From Candidatus Gastranaerophilales bacterium (GTDB taxonomy: Bacteria > Cyanobacteriota > Vampirovibrionia > Gastranaerophilales > Gastranaerophilaceae): 64,000 bases of DNA. Shown piece by piece: positions 1 to 7,950 of the stretch; the first letter of the stretch is position 1; each line of letters begins with the position of its first letter. The notes beneath the pieces are model-generated. The model did no database searches. It was not told the DNA's origin and saw only the letters and a list, made by a program, of their open reading frames with translations. The position numbers and the translations under genes were made by a program. The DNA is taken from the NCBI GenBank assembly GCA_944323475.1, contig CALUSQ010000008.1:1-64000 (forward strand), given 5' to 3'.

Positions 1-42
1 AAAATATTCCATGAATTAGGTTATGAATTAGAAATTGCGTAA
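1..42 (+). CDS. 3' end of a gene cut by the window edge
   Basis: An open frame enters from the left edge and stops at TAA (40-42). Only 13 residues are visible, ending in LGYELEIA. This resembles the end of small helix-turn-helix or antitoxin-like proteins, but it is too short to assign. It lies outside the integrated element, so it is probably chromosomal. Confidence 0.3.
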   Translation, partial: KIFHELGYELEIA

Positions 43-98
43 ATATCCCAATCTCATTGATAATTTAGGGTATCTCAATTTGCAAGCAAAAATAAAAT

Positions 99-223
99 TG
101 CACTTTTTTACACTTTATTGCACTGGGCTAAAACAGGCTTTGTGAGTAGGATAGACCCTAAAATAAATTCAGGGTGACAGAAAATTAGTGCAAAAGAGTG
201 CAAGAAATGAGTACTTGAGTGCA
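99..223. repeat. Cluster of inverted TGCACT/AGTGCA hexamers
   Basis: TGCACT occurs at 99-104 and 119-124. Its reverse complement AGTGCA occurs at 187-192, 197-202 and 218-223, each in an A/T-rich context. Five copies in 125 bases in two opposed groups could be protein-binding sites, for example arm-type recombinase sites or an operator array. The function is unknown. Confidence 0.35.
150..180. repeat. Short palindromic repeat (ACCCT...AGGGT)
   Basis: The inverted pair ACCCT (155-159) and AGGGT (171-175) flanks AT-rich DNA and is followed by GACAG. It looks like one unit of the REP-like dispersed repeats common in bacterial intergenic DNA. No second copy was found by eye in this window. Confidence 0.25.
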
Positions 224-350
224 AAAAATGTCCCATACATCTCAATACTAAAAAACAGCCTCAATCGTGCTGCCTGTTTGATTTTTTATTAAATTTTCTC
301 CGTCTCAATATCCCAGAAACCTATTAGAAACTCAATGATAGCAATAAAAA

Positions 351-373
351 AAGACCGATTTTATTCGGTCTTT
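351..373 (-). terminator. Probable original terminator of the tRNA-Ile gene
   Basis: The stem AAGACCGA/TCGGTCTT encloses six bases. Read on the minus strand it is followed by a run of seven T. It lies directly beyond the left direct repeat of the integrated element. After excision it would sit a few bases downstream of the tRNA CCA end, as expected for a native tRNA terminator. Confidence 0.65.
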
Positions 374-374
374 T

Positions 375-386
375 TAAATGGTGGGC
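375..386. repeat. Left attachment-type direct repeat (attL candidate)
   Basis: TAAATGGTGGGC is identical to 16336-16347, which is the 3' CCA end of tRNA-Ile plus its flank. Similarity continues imperfectly for about ten bases (GTGGA shared). The two copies bound all the accessory genes. Confidence 0.55.
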
Positions 387-437
387 TTCCGTGGAAGAAT
401 TTAGAATGTATTACCTACTGAAATCAGCTTAAATTTT

Positions 438-824
438 TTATTTCTGTTGACAGAATGTTTGATACCAGACATCACCGTTTGTTTCAGGTACAACCCTCTG
501 CCATTCTAATAAACTCTCATATTCAACATCAAAAGAATTAATGAGTTGACCTTTCATATCATAATAAATACTACTTTGGTAAGCCAATTTTTTCTCTTTG
601 CAATCAATAAAAATATAGTCTTTTACGTACCAAACTTTTTTATTGTTAACTGGACTCCAAGTACCAGGATTTAATGATTTCATCCAAAAAGAAACTGTAT
701 CTTTTTTCCAAATTATTGAAGAAGCATCAATATAAGTTTTAGTTTGAATTTCTTTCCACTCAGCTGCATACACAGGAAGAAACGATATTAATGTAAAAAA
801 CATAATAGAAATATATTTTTTCAT
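438..824 (-). CDS. Secreted surface-adhesin E-like protein
   Basis: This 128-residue protein has an N-terminal signal peptide (hydrophobic residues 5-20, ending near VYA-A). The mature part has the layout of the surface-adhesin protein E family (Adhesin_E): an opening tryptophan, a YIDASSI segment, a strand with valine and tryptophan, a conserved internal cysteine (FIDC), YYD, and a C-terminal tryptophan and cysteine. It is probably exported as a small beta-rich domain with one disulfide. It is the first gene inside the left boundary of the element and points toward that boundary. Its role is unknown; the family call rests on pattern recognition. Confidence 0.55.
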   Translation of the reverse strand: MKKYISIMFFTLISFLPVYAAEWKEIQTKTYIDASSIIWKKDTVSFWMKSLNPGTWSPVNNKKVWYVKDYIFIDCKEKKLAYQSSIYYDMKGQLINSFDVEYESLLEWQRVVPETNGDVWYQTFCQQK

Positions 825-974
825 ACCAAACCTTTCTATAAATAAGTTTTATTATAGGCTTATTTACTGCGTTCGTCAAAATACAAAACGAAACTATTTC
901 GTTATTTAAATTCAGCGTAAAAGGTTTATTGGCATGTGTATTTAAGTTATAATGATAGTCAAACAGGAGATTAT

Positions 975-1961
975 ATGCCAAACACCGCAGAAAAATTATT
1001 AAGAAAATCAGAAGAAGCATTTATTTTAGCAGTTGAAATTTATAATAAACCGACAATTCGATATAGAGTTGAAGGTTTTGCTTTCTTTATTTGCAATGCT
1101 TGGGAGTTAATGTTGAAAGCTCATTTAATAAAAACTAAAGGTGAAGAAAGTATTTACCATAAGGACAACCCTGACCGTACTATAAATTTAGAAAACTGTA
1201 TTAAAGCTATTTTTACTAATGATAAAGACCCATTAAGGATGAATCTTGAAAAAATCATTGAATTAAGAAACACAAGCACACATTTTATAACAGAAGAATA
1301 TGAAATGGTTTATGTTCCGCTGTTTCAATCTTGTATTTTTAACTTTAACGAAAAAATGCAAAAGTTTCACAATGTTGATGTTACCGAACTGATTTCATTA
1401 AACTTTTTGAACCTTGTTGTCAGAGAAAAGGCATTTGACGAAAACGAAATTAAGGCAAAATATTCCGATAAAATATCAAAAAAATTAATTGGCTTGAATG
1501 ATAAAATTTCAAAAATTGCAGAAGAAAGCAATAACAACTTTGCTATAAGAATAGAACACTATTACTACCTTACAAAAGATAGAGATAAGGCAACAGATAC
1601 AGTAGCAATTGATAACGCATCAAATAATACTATACAAATTGTTAAACAACTAAAAGACCCAAACGAAACACACAAATTTACAGCAAAAAAAGTTTTGTCA
1701 GAAATAAATAAACAGTTGAAAAGACTTAACCTAAACGTGAAATATAAAGAAAATTACATACAAAAATTTAATCAACACCATTTAGACATGTTTTGTAAAT
1801 ATTACAATATAAAAAATAACATCAAATGGTGTTTTGTACATAAACAGTTTTCACAACCGCATTACACATACTCAATGCAAGCAATCGAATTTATTATCGA
1901 AGAAATAAAAAAAGACCCTGAAAATATACTGAATAACATTAAACAGAAACTAAAAAAATAA
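975..1961 (+). CDS. DUF3644 (HEPN-like) protein
   Basis: This is a 328-residue protein. The N-terminal 180 residues fit DUF3644: KSEEAFILAVEIYNKPTIRY, then an NAWELMLKAHLIK helix and an IELRNTSTHF segment, an R-x-x-x-x-H-like arrangement typical of HEPN-fold proteins. HEPN domains are often ribonucleases, and DUF3644 proteins are frequent in defence islands, so a defence role is plausible but unproven. The C-terminal 140 residues are lysine-rich and unrecognised. I start at the ATG at 975 because AGGAG lies seven bases upstream; the longer frame from 936 lacks a ribosome site. It stands alone, and a small palindrome (2049-2070) follows. Confidence 0.55.
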   Translation: MPNTAEKLLRKSEEAFILAVEIYNKPTIRYRVEGFAFFICNAWELMLKAHLIKTKGEESIYHKDNPDRTINLENCIKAIFTNDKDPLRMNLEKIIELRNTSTHFITEEYEMVYVPLFQSCIFNFNEKMQKFHNVDVTELISLNFLNLVVREKAFDENEIKAKYSDKISKKLIGLNDKISKIAEESNNNFAIRIEHYYYLTKDRDKATDTVAIDNASNNTIQIVKQLKDPNETHKFTAKKVLSEINKQLKRLNLNVKYKENYIQKFNQHHLDMFCKYYNIKNNIKWCFVHKQFSQPHYTYSMQAIEFIIEEIKKDPENILNNIKQKLKK

Positions 1962-2141
1962 GCTAACCCCAGGGGCAAAGGAATTCTAAGCGTATTGCCT
2001 ACTCTCATTCGAGAACCCAGCCGTAGTCCTTCACGAGTTAACTTATTTATATGATAACATTTTATCATATTCGTTTCAATATAAATTACATCAAATTTAA
2101 TAAAGATGAAGTATATATTTTTTATTATAACATAAAATATT

Positions 2142-2155
2142 TACCCGTTCGGGTA
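2142..2155. promoter_or_regulatory. Inverted repeat TACCC-N4-GGGTA (operator candidate)
   Basis: TACCCGTTCGGGTA is a near-perfect inverted repeat 20 bases before the small gene at 2175. The same TACCC-N4-GGGTACA pattern recurs at 27049-27066 in front of the phage-like cluster. It is probably a dimeric regulator site; the regulator is unknown. A second palindrome, ATATGATAA-CATT-TTATCATAT, lies at 2049-2070. Confidence 0.45.
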
Positions 2156-2174
2156 CATTTTTAGAAATAACAAA

Positions 2175-2366
2175 ATGTCAAACAACAACTCGCTCGAATT
2201 ATTAAATATGTTTACTAAAGCCGCAAGAATTGCGCAGGCTAACAATAATCATTCCGTTAAGGAAGAATTGGACAGCGCAATGTTAAAAGAATATTTGAAA
2301 AAGGCTTTCCCTCACCTCAAAAACGATATCAATGTGGCTGTGTTTTTAAAGAGTTTGATAAAGTAA
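2175..2366 (+). CDS. Small hypothetical protein
   Basis: A 63-residue protein, mostly predicted helix (LLNMFTKAARIAQ, then MLKEYLKKAFPHL), with no signal peptide or membrane segment. No clear ribosome site precedes the ATG. The inverted repeat at 2142-2155 lies just upstream, which suggests regulated expression. I do not recognise the family. Confidence 0.4.
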   Translation: MSNNNSLELLNMFTKAARIAQANNNHSVKEELDSAMLKEYLKKAFPHLKNDINVAVFLKSLIK

Positions 2367-2398
2367 ATTTTATATAATTGTAAACTTTATTATTGTTT

Positions 2399-2418
2399 TT
2401 ATAGACACATGTCCATAA
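2399..2418. promoter_or_regulatory. Imperfect palindrome before the three-gene operon
   Basis: TTATAGACACATGTCCATAA is a 20-base imperfect palindrome with arms TTAT-GACA and TGTC-ATAA. It lies about 40 bases before the first gene of the 2460-4433 operon, a good position for a repressor or activator site. The binding protein is unknown. Confidence 0.35.
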
Positions 2419-2459
2419 AAATGTTAAATTTATAATGCCATTACAACATAGGACATTAT

Positions 2460-3071
2460 ATGAACAAACAAGTTATTAAATTAAGCGAAGAAAGAAAAGA
2501 ATTTTTGACAGATGAACTCTTAAAATATATGAACTCAAAGGCAGAAGAAGCAGGAGCTACAATTAATTGTATATGGTTTGATTTTACACCCGCACATACA
2601 AAAAAATATTTTAATGCACCTGATGAACTCATTCCTGACACTGAAGAACTAACAGAATTAAAAAAAGCTGTAAATATAACCAACGAAGAAATTACAATAA
2701 TAATTAAAAGTTGTTTATCAAATGAATATATTAAAGGACGAGAACCTGAAAGCCTGATGTTAACACGTACAGGAAAGGCAAGGGCAAATTCTGTATCCAA
2801 AGCAACAAATTATAAAACAACAACTGATACAAATTTTAACTTCAATGGAGCTGTTTATTTAAATAATTCCGCTATCGGTAATGGTAATACAATAAATATA
2901 GAAAATTCAATTGAAACAATTTTAAAACTTATAGAAGAAACACGCACCACGCAAGAAGAAAAGAAAACTTTAAAAACTCAATTTACTGATTTTTTGAAAC
3001 ATCCTGCCATTACACCTATTTTAGCAAAATACAGCATAGACTTAATACAAAAAATAAAAGGAATTTTTTAA
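2460..3071 (+). CDS. Hypothetical protein with N/G-rich motif; first gene of an unknown operon
   Basis: A 203-residue protein in three parts. Residues 1-105 are a mixed helical domain ending in MLTRTGKARA, reminiscent of a small winged helix. Residues 122-148 are Asn/Gly-rich and strand-forming (NFNGAVYLNNSAIGNGNTIN). Residues 150-203 are helical. Similar central motifs separate domains in many bacterial signalling proteins and look amyloid-like or beta-helical, but the function here is an inference. The next gene's ATG overlaps the stop codon by one base (TAATG), so the two are translationally coupled. I do not recognise the whole protein. Confidence 0.5.
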   Translation: MNKQVIKLSEERKEFLTDELLKYMNSKAEEAGATINCIWFDFTPAHTKKYFNAPDELIPDTEELTELKKAVNITNEEITIIIKSCLSNEYIKGREPESLMLTRTGKARANSVSKATNYKTTTDTNFNFNGAVYLNNSAIGNGNTINIENSIETILKLIEETRTTQEEKKTLKTQFTDFLKHPAITPILAKYSIDLIQKIKGIF

Positions 3072-3304
3072 TGAATACAGAAAAACAGTTTAATATTTCA
3101 TTGAGATGCGTTTTTTGTGACTCAACACAATTTGAAATACCCTATCAAGGCTATCAACCCAGTGACGGAGAAATGCTAAAGTGCGTAAACTGTGGAAAAT
3201 TAAATGATTACAGTTCATTAAGAGAAGTTGCTATTGAAAAAGGAAGAAATGAAGCAAAAAAATGTGCAACTGGCTTAATAGAAGGAGAACTCAAAAAAAA
3301 TTAG
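3071..3304 (+). CDS. Small zinc-ribbon protein (ECs_2282-like)
   Basis: A 77-residue protein with two CxxC knuckles (CVFCDS near residue 13 and CVNCGK near 37) separated by a strand-rich FEIPYQGYQ segment. This matches the small ECs_2282-type putative zinc-binding family often found in phages and islands. The C-terminal helix is charged. Its start overlaps the stop of the upstream gene by one base, so the two products are probably made together. No enzymatic role can be assigned. Confidence 0.55.
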   Translation: MNTEKQFNISLRCVFCDSTQFEIPYQGYQPSDGEMLKCVNCGKLNDYSSLREVAIEKGRNEAKKCATGLIEGELKKN

Positions 3305-3353
3305 AAAAAAATGGAAATAAAGTACCTTGTTTCAACCATGATAATATATAAAC

Positions 3354-4433
3354 ATGAACAAATTTCTTGAGACACCTACTCTTATTTTTGCCATATGGAT
3401 TTATCAAAAGCTAAAAAGCAATGCTGATAAAGGATTTTTGTTTGCAGCTAAACAAATAAATTTTACAAACATACGAATAAAATTTAAAACTGAAGAAGAA
3501 GAAAATTTTTGGATAACACAGCAAACAAAATATTATTCTGAGTTACAGAATGAAATACTTCCGAACTTAAAAAATTTTTTAAACCTTAAATACACTGTTG
3601 AAGTACAACAAGGCTATTTTACACAAGAGGACATTTATGGGAATGACATTACTCCTGACGTTGGGTATGAATACAACAATAATCCTGAAACAGAACTATT
3701 ATTAATACAAATTCCTGCAAACAATAACAAATTTATACAGGCTTTTGATGAATATATAAAAAATCACAGCCTATCAATGTTATCAGGCAGAATGTGTTAT
3801 AAAATTACAAAACAGAAAGAAATTATTTTTGAATTATTTAACAAAATTAGTGAGGAAACAGGCAACAACAAAAACTTTTATTTTTCAATAACGGATATTG
3901 AAACCATAAATCAAAAGAAAAAAATAGCTCTGTTGGAATTCATTTTAAATTATCAGAAAACAGGATTGTATGCTTTAGAATATTTTAACTTACAACAAAA
4001 TAAAGGTGCTGGTTATGAGTTAATTACCGATTTAGATAAGCTTACAATAGAAATTTCAAAAAAATCAGACACTGCTGATGAAATGGCAAAAAACGTTAAA
4101 ATAATAAAACAAAATAATATCATAAGCCTTGGCTATTGTAATGAAAAAATTAAACTTGAACCAAAAGAACAGAATGTAATCGAATGTTTATTAAACACGC
4201 AAAGTATAGGGCGTGAAGAATTACTGGATTTTATACACAGTGATGATGTAACAAGTCTTTCATCCTGCATAAGTAAAATTAATAAAAAAATAAAAAATAT
4301 AAAAACAAAAAATAATTTACCAAATACAAAAACTCGTTTGATTACATCAGAACAATACAAAGAAAAAAATTCTGATGTTACAGGCATAAATTATTTTTTT
4401 AATACAGATTTTTACGATATTGAAATTCAGTAA
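3354..4433 (+). CDS. Unknown protein, third gene of the 2460-4433 operon
   Basis: A 359-residue soluble, lysine-rich protein that begins 50 bases after the zinc-ribbon gene. The first 150 residues mix helices and strands. Residues 260-345 look like a winged helix: a GYCNEKIKLEPKEQNVIECL segment, then REELLDFIHSDDVTSLSSCISKIN, like the C-terminal transcription-regulator domain. That would make it a DNA-binding or signal-coupled partner of the two upstream products, by inference only. No weak or strong family match comes to mind. Confidence 0.45.
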   Translation: MNKFLETPTLIFAIWIYQKLKSNADKGFLFAAKQINFTNIRIKFKTEEEENFWITQQTKYYSELQNEILPNLKNFLNLKYTVEVQQGYFTQEDIYGNDITPDVGYEYNNNPETELLLIQIPANNNKFIQAFDEYIKNHSLSMLSGRMCYKITKQKEIIFELFNKISEETGNNKNFYFSITDIETINQKKKIALLEFILNYQKTGLYALEYFNLQQNKGAGYELITDLDKLTIEISKKSDTADEMAKNVKIIKQNNIISLGYCNEKIKLEPKEQNVIECLLNTQSIGREELLDFIHSDDVTSLSSCISKINKKIKNIKTKNNLPNTKTRLITSEQYKEKNSDVTGINYFFNTDFYDIEIQ

Positions 4434-4489
4434 TCGATTAGTAATTTAGAATTTTTAAACGCCTCAATCATGCTTATCATTAAAACATT

Positions 4490-4630
4490 ATGAGGAAAAA
4501 TTCTGATGAAAATTTTTTTGAATTCACACGGGAACACTGGCAGGAGTACTACGAAAAGCCCCTGTCTGATAATGACGTAGACGAAATCATAAAAAATTTC
4601 ACCGAATTATTTGCAATAATTAGGAGCTGA
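4490..4630 (+). CDS. Small protein preceding the ParB-like gene
   Basis: A 46-residue frame starting at ATG 4490 and ending 12 bases before the ParB-like gene. It contains FFEFTREHWQEYYEKPLSDN followed by DEIIKNFTELF. Small proteins of this pattern occur beside partition or replication genes on plasmids and mobile elements, so I take it as real despite its size. The frame ends in the ribosome-site region of the next gene, which suggests coupling. The function is unknown. Confidence 0.55.
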   Translation: MRKNSDENFFEFTREHWQEYYEKPLSDNDVDEIIKNFTELFAIIRS

Positions 4631-4642
4631 ACGGAGGTAACA

Positions 4643-5596
4643 ATGTCACAAATAGACTATATTACCAAAATGGATTTTGATAAAAGAGAACATTACTTCG
4701 TAGATAAATATTCGTTGTTTATAAATGAACATAAACACATTAAAACAACAATGGCAAATATTGATATTCAATATATAAACATTCCTAAAATAGAGAACAT
4801 TCAATGCTATGTTGACGGGTTTAAAAAAAGCCTTGAAGAATGCGGTCAAATTTCACCTATTGGGTTAAAAAGGGCTGAAGACAACCCCAATCGATATGAT
4901 ATTTTGTTCGGCAAAAAAAGAGTTTATGCTATGTATTACAGGGGGTTACGAACAGTGTTGGCTGTTGTTTTTGAAACTGATATTACTCCCTATTACGACT
5001 TAATAAAAATCGATGAGGAGCTAATAAGAGTCGAAATTCCAGCACTCAAACGGGCCTGTTTATTAAATAAAAGAAAATCAATTTACAACAAAATTTTTAC
5101 AGAAGAACAAGAAAAAACAAAAAACGGCGAAATAATTTCGCCAAATAAATGTTTTGAACCTTTTAGCAAATTCATGTCCGAGAAATTACAGAAAAGCCAA
5201 CGGTCAATCCAACAGGATTTACAAATTGCTGAAAATATAACTAAAGAAAATATTAAAATCATCGAAGGGACATTTTTGGAAAACAAAAAAAACATGCTGT
5301 TGGAAATCGCAAGAATTGAAAACGGAGGAATACAAACGGAGATAATCAACAAAATTTTAAATCATGAGGCAGGTACAGTAAAAGAAGCCTTATTAAAAGT
5401 TATACCTGACTTAAAAATTAACCATTCGACAATATCAAAAAAAGAAGAATTGCAAAAAAATATTAAGGAACTTGCTCTTAAGCTGAAAAACAGAAACAAA
5501 GAAATAGCAAGATTAAGGGAAGAAAACGAAAAATTAAAAATTTTAAATAAACAATTACAAGCAAAAATTGACTCATTTTATATCTTTAAATTATAG
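4643..5596 (+). CDS. ParB-like nuclease/partition domain protein
   Basis: A 317-residue protein. Residues 38-110 form a ParB/Srx-type N-terminal domain: IPKIENIQCYVDGFKKSLEE, then GQISPIGLKR, a tyrosine-aspartate strand, and FGKKRVYAMYYRGLRTVLAV, matching the family's 'G-x-R-R...A' position with KKR. Residues 165-215 form a helix-turn-helix region (KSQRSIQQDLQIAENI). Residues 265-310 form a coiled coil. Plasmid and phage ParB-like proteins bind centromere-like sites or regulate. A GGAGG ribosome site precedes the start. No ParA ATPase gene is visible nearby, so an accessory or regulatory role is as likely as partition. Confidence 0.7.
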   Translation: MSQIDYITKMDFDKREHYFVDKYSLFINEHKHIKTTMANIDIQYINIPKIENIQCYVDGFKKSLEECGQISPIGLKRAEDNPNRYDILFGKKRVYAMYYRGLRTVLAVVFETDITPYYDLIKIDEELIRVEIPALKRACLLNKRKSIYNKIFTEEQEKTKNGEIISPNKCFEPFSKFMSEKLQKSQRSIQQDLQIAENITKENIKIIEGTFLENKKNMLLEIARIENGGIQTEIINKILNHEAGTVKEALLKVIPDLKINHSTISKKEELQKNIKELALKLKNRNKEIARLREENEKLKILNKQLQAKIDSFYIFKL

Positions 5597-5639
5597 CTAT
5601 TAACAAAACAGTCACAAAGTTTGAAAGGTAATAAAAATA

Positions 5640-6389
5640 ATGAATAATAGATTTGACAGGATAAGAGCTGTTTGTTCAACGGACGGATTAAAATACATTA
5701 ATGAAAAAAAATTTGAAAGGTTAATAGTATTAAATAACCAAGCTTCAATCACAGCAGAGTTTTTTAAAATAAAAAATGATGTAAAAACATTTGTTTTTGG
5801 TGTAACGGACATTACAATCAACTTTCAGGCAAAATTCTTTTTGATAGATTTCACATCAAAACTCTGTCCTGATGAATACCCAAACCTGATAAATTCTCAA
5901 AATATATTAAAATACCTCAACCATTTTTTTTGTTTAAATCTATTGGATTTTGATACAGAATATTTTATAAATAATTGTCAGGTTTCACTCATTCATTGCA
6001 CTAGAGATATTAAAGTAAACAACAGCCCGAATATTTATTTTAATGCAATAAATTATACAATTTTAAATTTATTTAATAATTTTATTTGTAAACGGGAGAA
6101 GAACGGAGTTATTATAACGAAAAATATAAAACATAAGAACCTACGGCTAACTATATATGACAAATTTAAAGAATTAAACAGACCTGCAGACAAATCAATC
6201 CGTTTTTTACAACAGCTTTCTGTTGATGACCTGATGTATTTTCAAAATACTGTTAGGTTTGAACTGGAAATAAAAAAACAGGCTTTTATTAAAAAAGTGT
6301 TCAATATCGAAAATACAGCTCTTGTTGATATTTTTCATTCTGAACTCAATCCTGTATTGGAATATTTTCAACAGGCAATAACAAACTAG
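5640..6389 (+). CDS. Putative replication-initiator-like protein
   Basis: A 249-residue protein with GAAAGG upstream. The region from about 150 to 230 has NLRLTIYDKFKELNR, then a tyrosine-rich stretch and TVRFELEIKKQAFIKK. This recalls the 'YDK-KE...LRFE' core of filamentous-phage and plasmid replication initiation proteins (pII/RstA-like). The catalytic tyrosine pair cannot be placed with confidence. It lies directly after the ParB-like gene, so a replication/stability module is a reasonable reading. It could also be an unrelated element protein. Confidence 0.35.
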   Translation: MNNRFDRIRAVCSTDGLKYINEKKFERLIVLNNQASITAEFFKIKNDVKTFVFGVTDITINFQAKFFLIDFTSKLCPDEYPNLINSQNILKYLNHFFCLNLLDFDTEYFINNCQVSLIHCTRDIKVNNSPNIYFNAINYTILNLFNNFICKREKNGVIITKNIKHKNLRLTIYDKFKELNRPADKSIRFLQQLSVDDLMYFQNTVRFELEIKKQAFIKKVFNIENTALVDIFHSELNPVLEYFQQAITN

Positions 6390-6399
6390 GAGGCTTACA

Positions 6400-6642
6400 A
6401 TGTCAAAAAAATGGAATACATTTATAAAAGAATTAGGGTACAAAGCGTTAATAAAACAGTTTAACGGAAATAAATCTCTCATCAGAAACTTTATCAAAGA
6501 AAATGAATTTTTAGGAAAGAATTCCAGCGATTTTTACATAATGAAAGAAATTAAAAAAATTATGAACAAGCCCTTGATGACAGAAACTTATCAAAATAAT
6601 ACAAAAAAATTATTAACAGAATTGTTAACTAAACTTAAATAA
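6400..6642 (+). CDS. Small basic hypothetical protein
   Basis: An 80-residue lysine-rich helical protein starting 10 bases after the putative Rep gene, with AGGAGG upstream. The tight spacing puts it in the same operon as the ParB-like and Rep-like genes. A hairpin terminator (6671-6702) closes this unit. No domain is recognised. Confidence 0.45.
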   Translation: MSKKWNTFIKELGYKALIKQFNGNKSLIRNFIKENEFLGKNSSDFYIMKEIKKIMNKPLMTETYQNNTKKLLTELLTKLK

Positions 6643-6670
6643 AAAAACAAAAACTACAAATAAATCAAAC

Positions 6671-6702
6671 AGCCTGTAACAGAAATTTACAGGCTATATT
6701 TT
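6671..6702 (+). terminator. Terminator of the ParB/Rep operon
   Basis: A nine-base stem, AGCCTGTAA/TTACAGGCT, has a seven-base loop and is followed by an AT-rich, T-interrupted tail. Confidence 0.6.
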
Positions 6703-6727
6703 ATATTAAAATAAAGGAGAACTTAAA

Positions 6728-6955
6728 ATGGATAACTCGCAACTAATTGTAAATATACAAAACCAAATTACTCAAGAACAAACCCGTCACCGCAATCGAA
6801 TGCAAGCATTAAAAAAGAGCCTAGAAAACGCAAAGCAGGCTAAAGAAACAATTTCGTTGTATCAAAAAATGTATGAAAAATTTGATAAGCAAGGTATGAC
6901 AATAAGCCAAATCAGCCGTTGTCTTGATATTCTTATGAGTGAGTATAGGCATTAG
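6728..6955 (+). CDS. Small coiled-coil protein
   Basis: A 75-residue protein with AAAGGAG upstream. Residues 5-50 are one long Gln/Lys-rich helix (probable coiled coil), followed by a short MTISQISRCLDILM helix-turn-helix-like segment. Its stop codon overlaps that of the convergent WG-repeat gene by four bases. The function is unknown. Confidence 0.45.
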   Translation: MDNSQLIVNIQNQITQEQTRHRNRMQALKKSLENAKQAKETISLYQKMYEKFDKQGMTISQISRCLDILMSEYRH

Positions 6956-7950
6956 TATTGTTGTTTTGGTATTGACCAAACAAACTCACCTTTTGTATTT
7001 ATATATCCTTCACGGGTATCAGATATAACATAAGCTAGGTCATGTACAAGATATGCCGAACCAAAACTTGAATAATCTAAACTTTGGTTTGAAAAGCTTT
7101 GTGCATACTCAAGAGTTGGTTTAATAATATATTCTCCTTTTTTATTTATGTAACCGAACTTTCCGTTTAATTTTACAAGAGCTACACCATTAGCAAAATC
7201 AGGACTCCAATAATTAAATCCTGGTGGAGGGCATTCATAGATTGGGTCTTTAATTATTCGACCGTCTTCTGTTATATAGCCGTATTTTGTACCATCACTG
7301 TTATCAAACCTTCTTACGCCTTCATGATATGGATAATCACCGATAGACATTGATGCTGAAGTATTCCAAGACAATTCAGGAGATATATAAGGAATCTTTT
7401 CACCTTTTATTGTTACGTAAAATTCTTCCTCAATGTCATCTTCAGTTGTTGGTCTCTTGCCCACAGCAATAAAAGCTTTCCCTCCGATAAATACAGGTGT
7501 TGATTCTCCTTCTAATGGATAAAAAACAGTAAATGGCTTTAGTTTCATTACTTTATTCCCATTAGTGTCAAATACTGTATATTGAACTACATCAGGAGTA
7601 TTGAACTCATCATCTAATGTGGTAATTGCCTTACCTAAAAAAGCATATCCTTCATTAAATTCACCAATAACAGAATATTCTTTGCTATCAACTTCAAACA
7701 CAGGTTCTCCGTATTTATTTATAAAAACAATCTTATCTTTTTTCATTTTATATACAGGATATAACTTATCTTCCTGTATTTTTTGTGGAGCAGTAGATAA
7801 AAATTCAACAAAAGTGTCTTGTTTCTTTACAGTTCTTTTAGTAAAAAAAATATTTTTCAAAAGAACAATATCGAAAATTATAAAAACTAATGCTAAAGCA
7901 ATTAATACAAGATTTTTCAATTTTATTTTAATCATATTTTTAATCCTCAT
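6952..7950 (-). CDS. Membrane-anchored WG-repeat protein
   Basis: A 332-residue protein with an N-terminal membrane anchor (about residues 12-32) and an extracytoplasmic part built of WG/KWG repeats. Clear units are KYGYITEDGRIIKD, KFGYINKKGEYIIKPTLEYA and REGYINTKGEFVW, with degenerate copies upstream (INKYGEPVFE). WG-repeat proteins are common in gut bacteria; they form beta-rich surface domains of unknown ligand. The start overlaps the end of the upstream gene by 11 bases, so the two are coupled. Confidence 0.7.
   Translation of the reverse strand: MRIKNMIKIKLKNLVLIALALVFIIFDIVLLKNIFFTKRTVKKQDTFVEFLSTAPQKIQEDKLYPVYKMKKDKIVFINKYGEPVFEVDSKEYSVIGEFNEGYAFLGKAITTLDDEFNTPDVVQYTVFDTNGNKVMKLKPFTVFYPLEGESTPVFIGGKAFIAVGKRPTTEDDIEEEFYVTIKGEKIPYISPELSWNTSASMSIGDYPYHEGVRRFDNSDGTKYGYITEDGRIIKDPIYECPPPGFNYWSPDFANGVALVKLNGKFGYINKKGEYIIKPTLEYAQSFSNQSLDYSSFGSAYLVHDLAYVISDTREGYINTKGEFVWSIPKQQY

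Noticed and set aside
1-42. Toxin-antitoxin partner
   Set aside because: Only 13 codons are visible.
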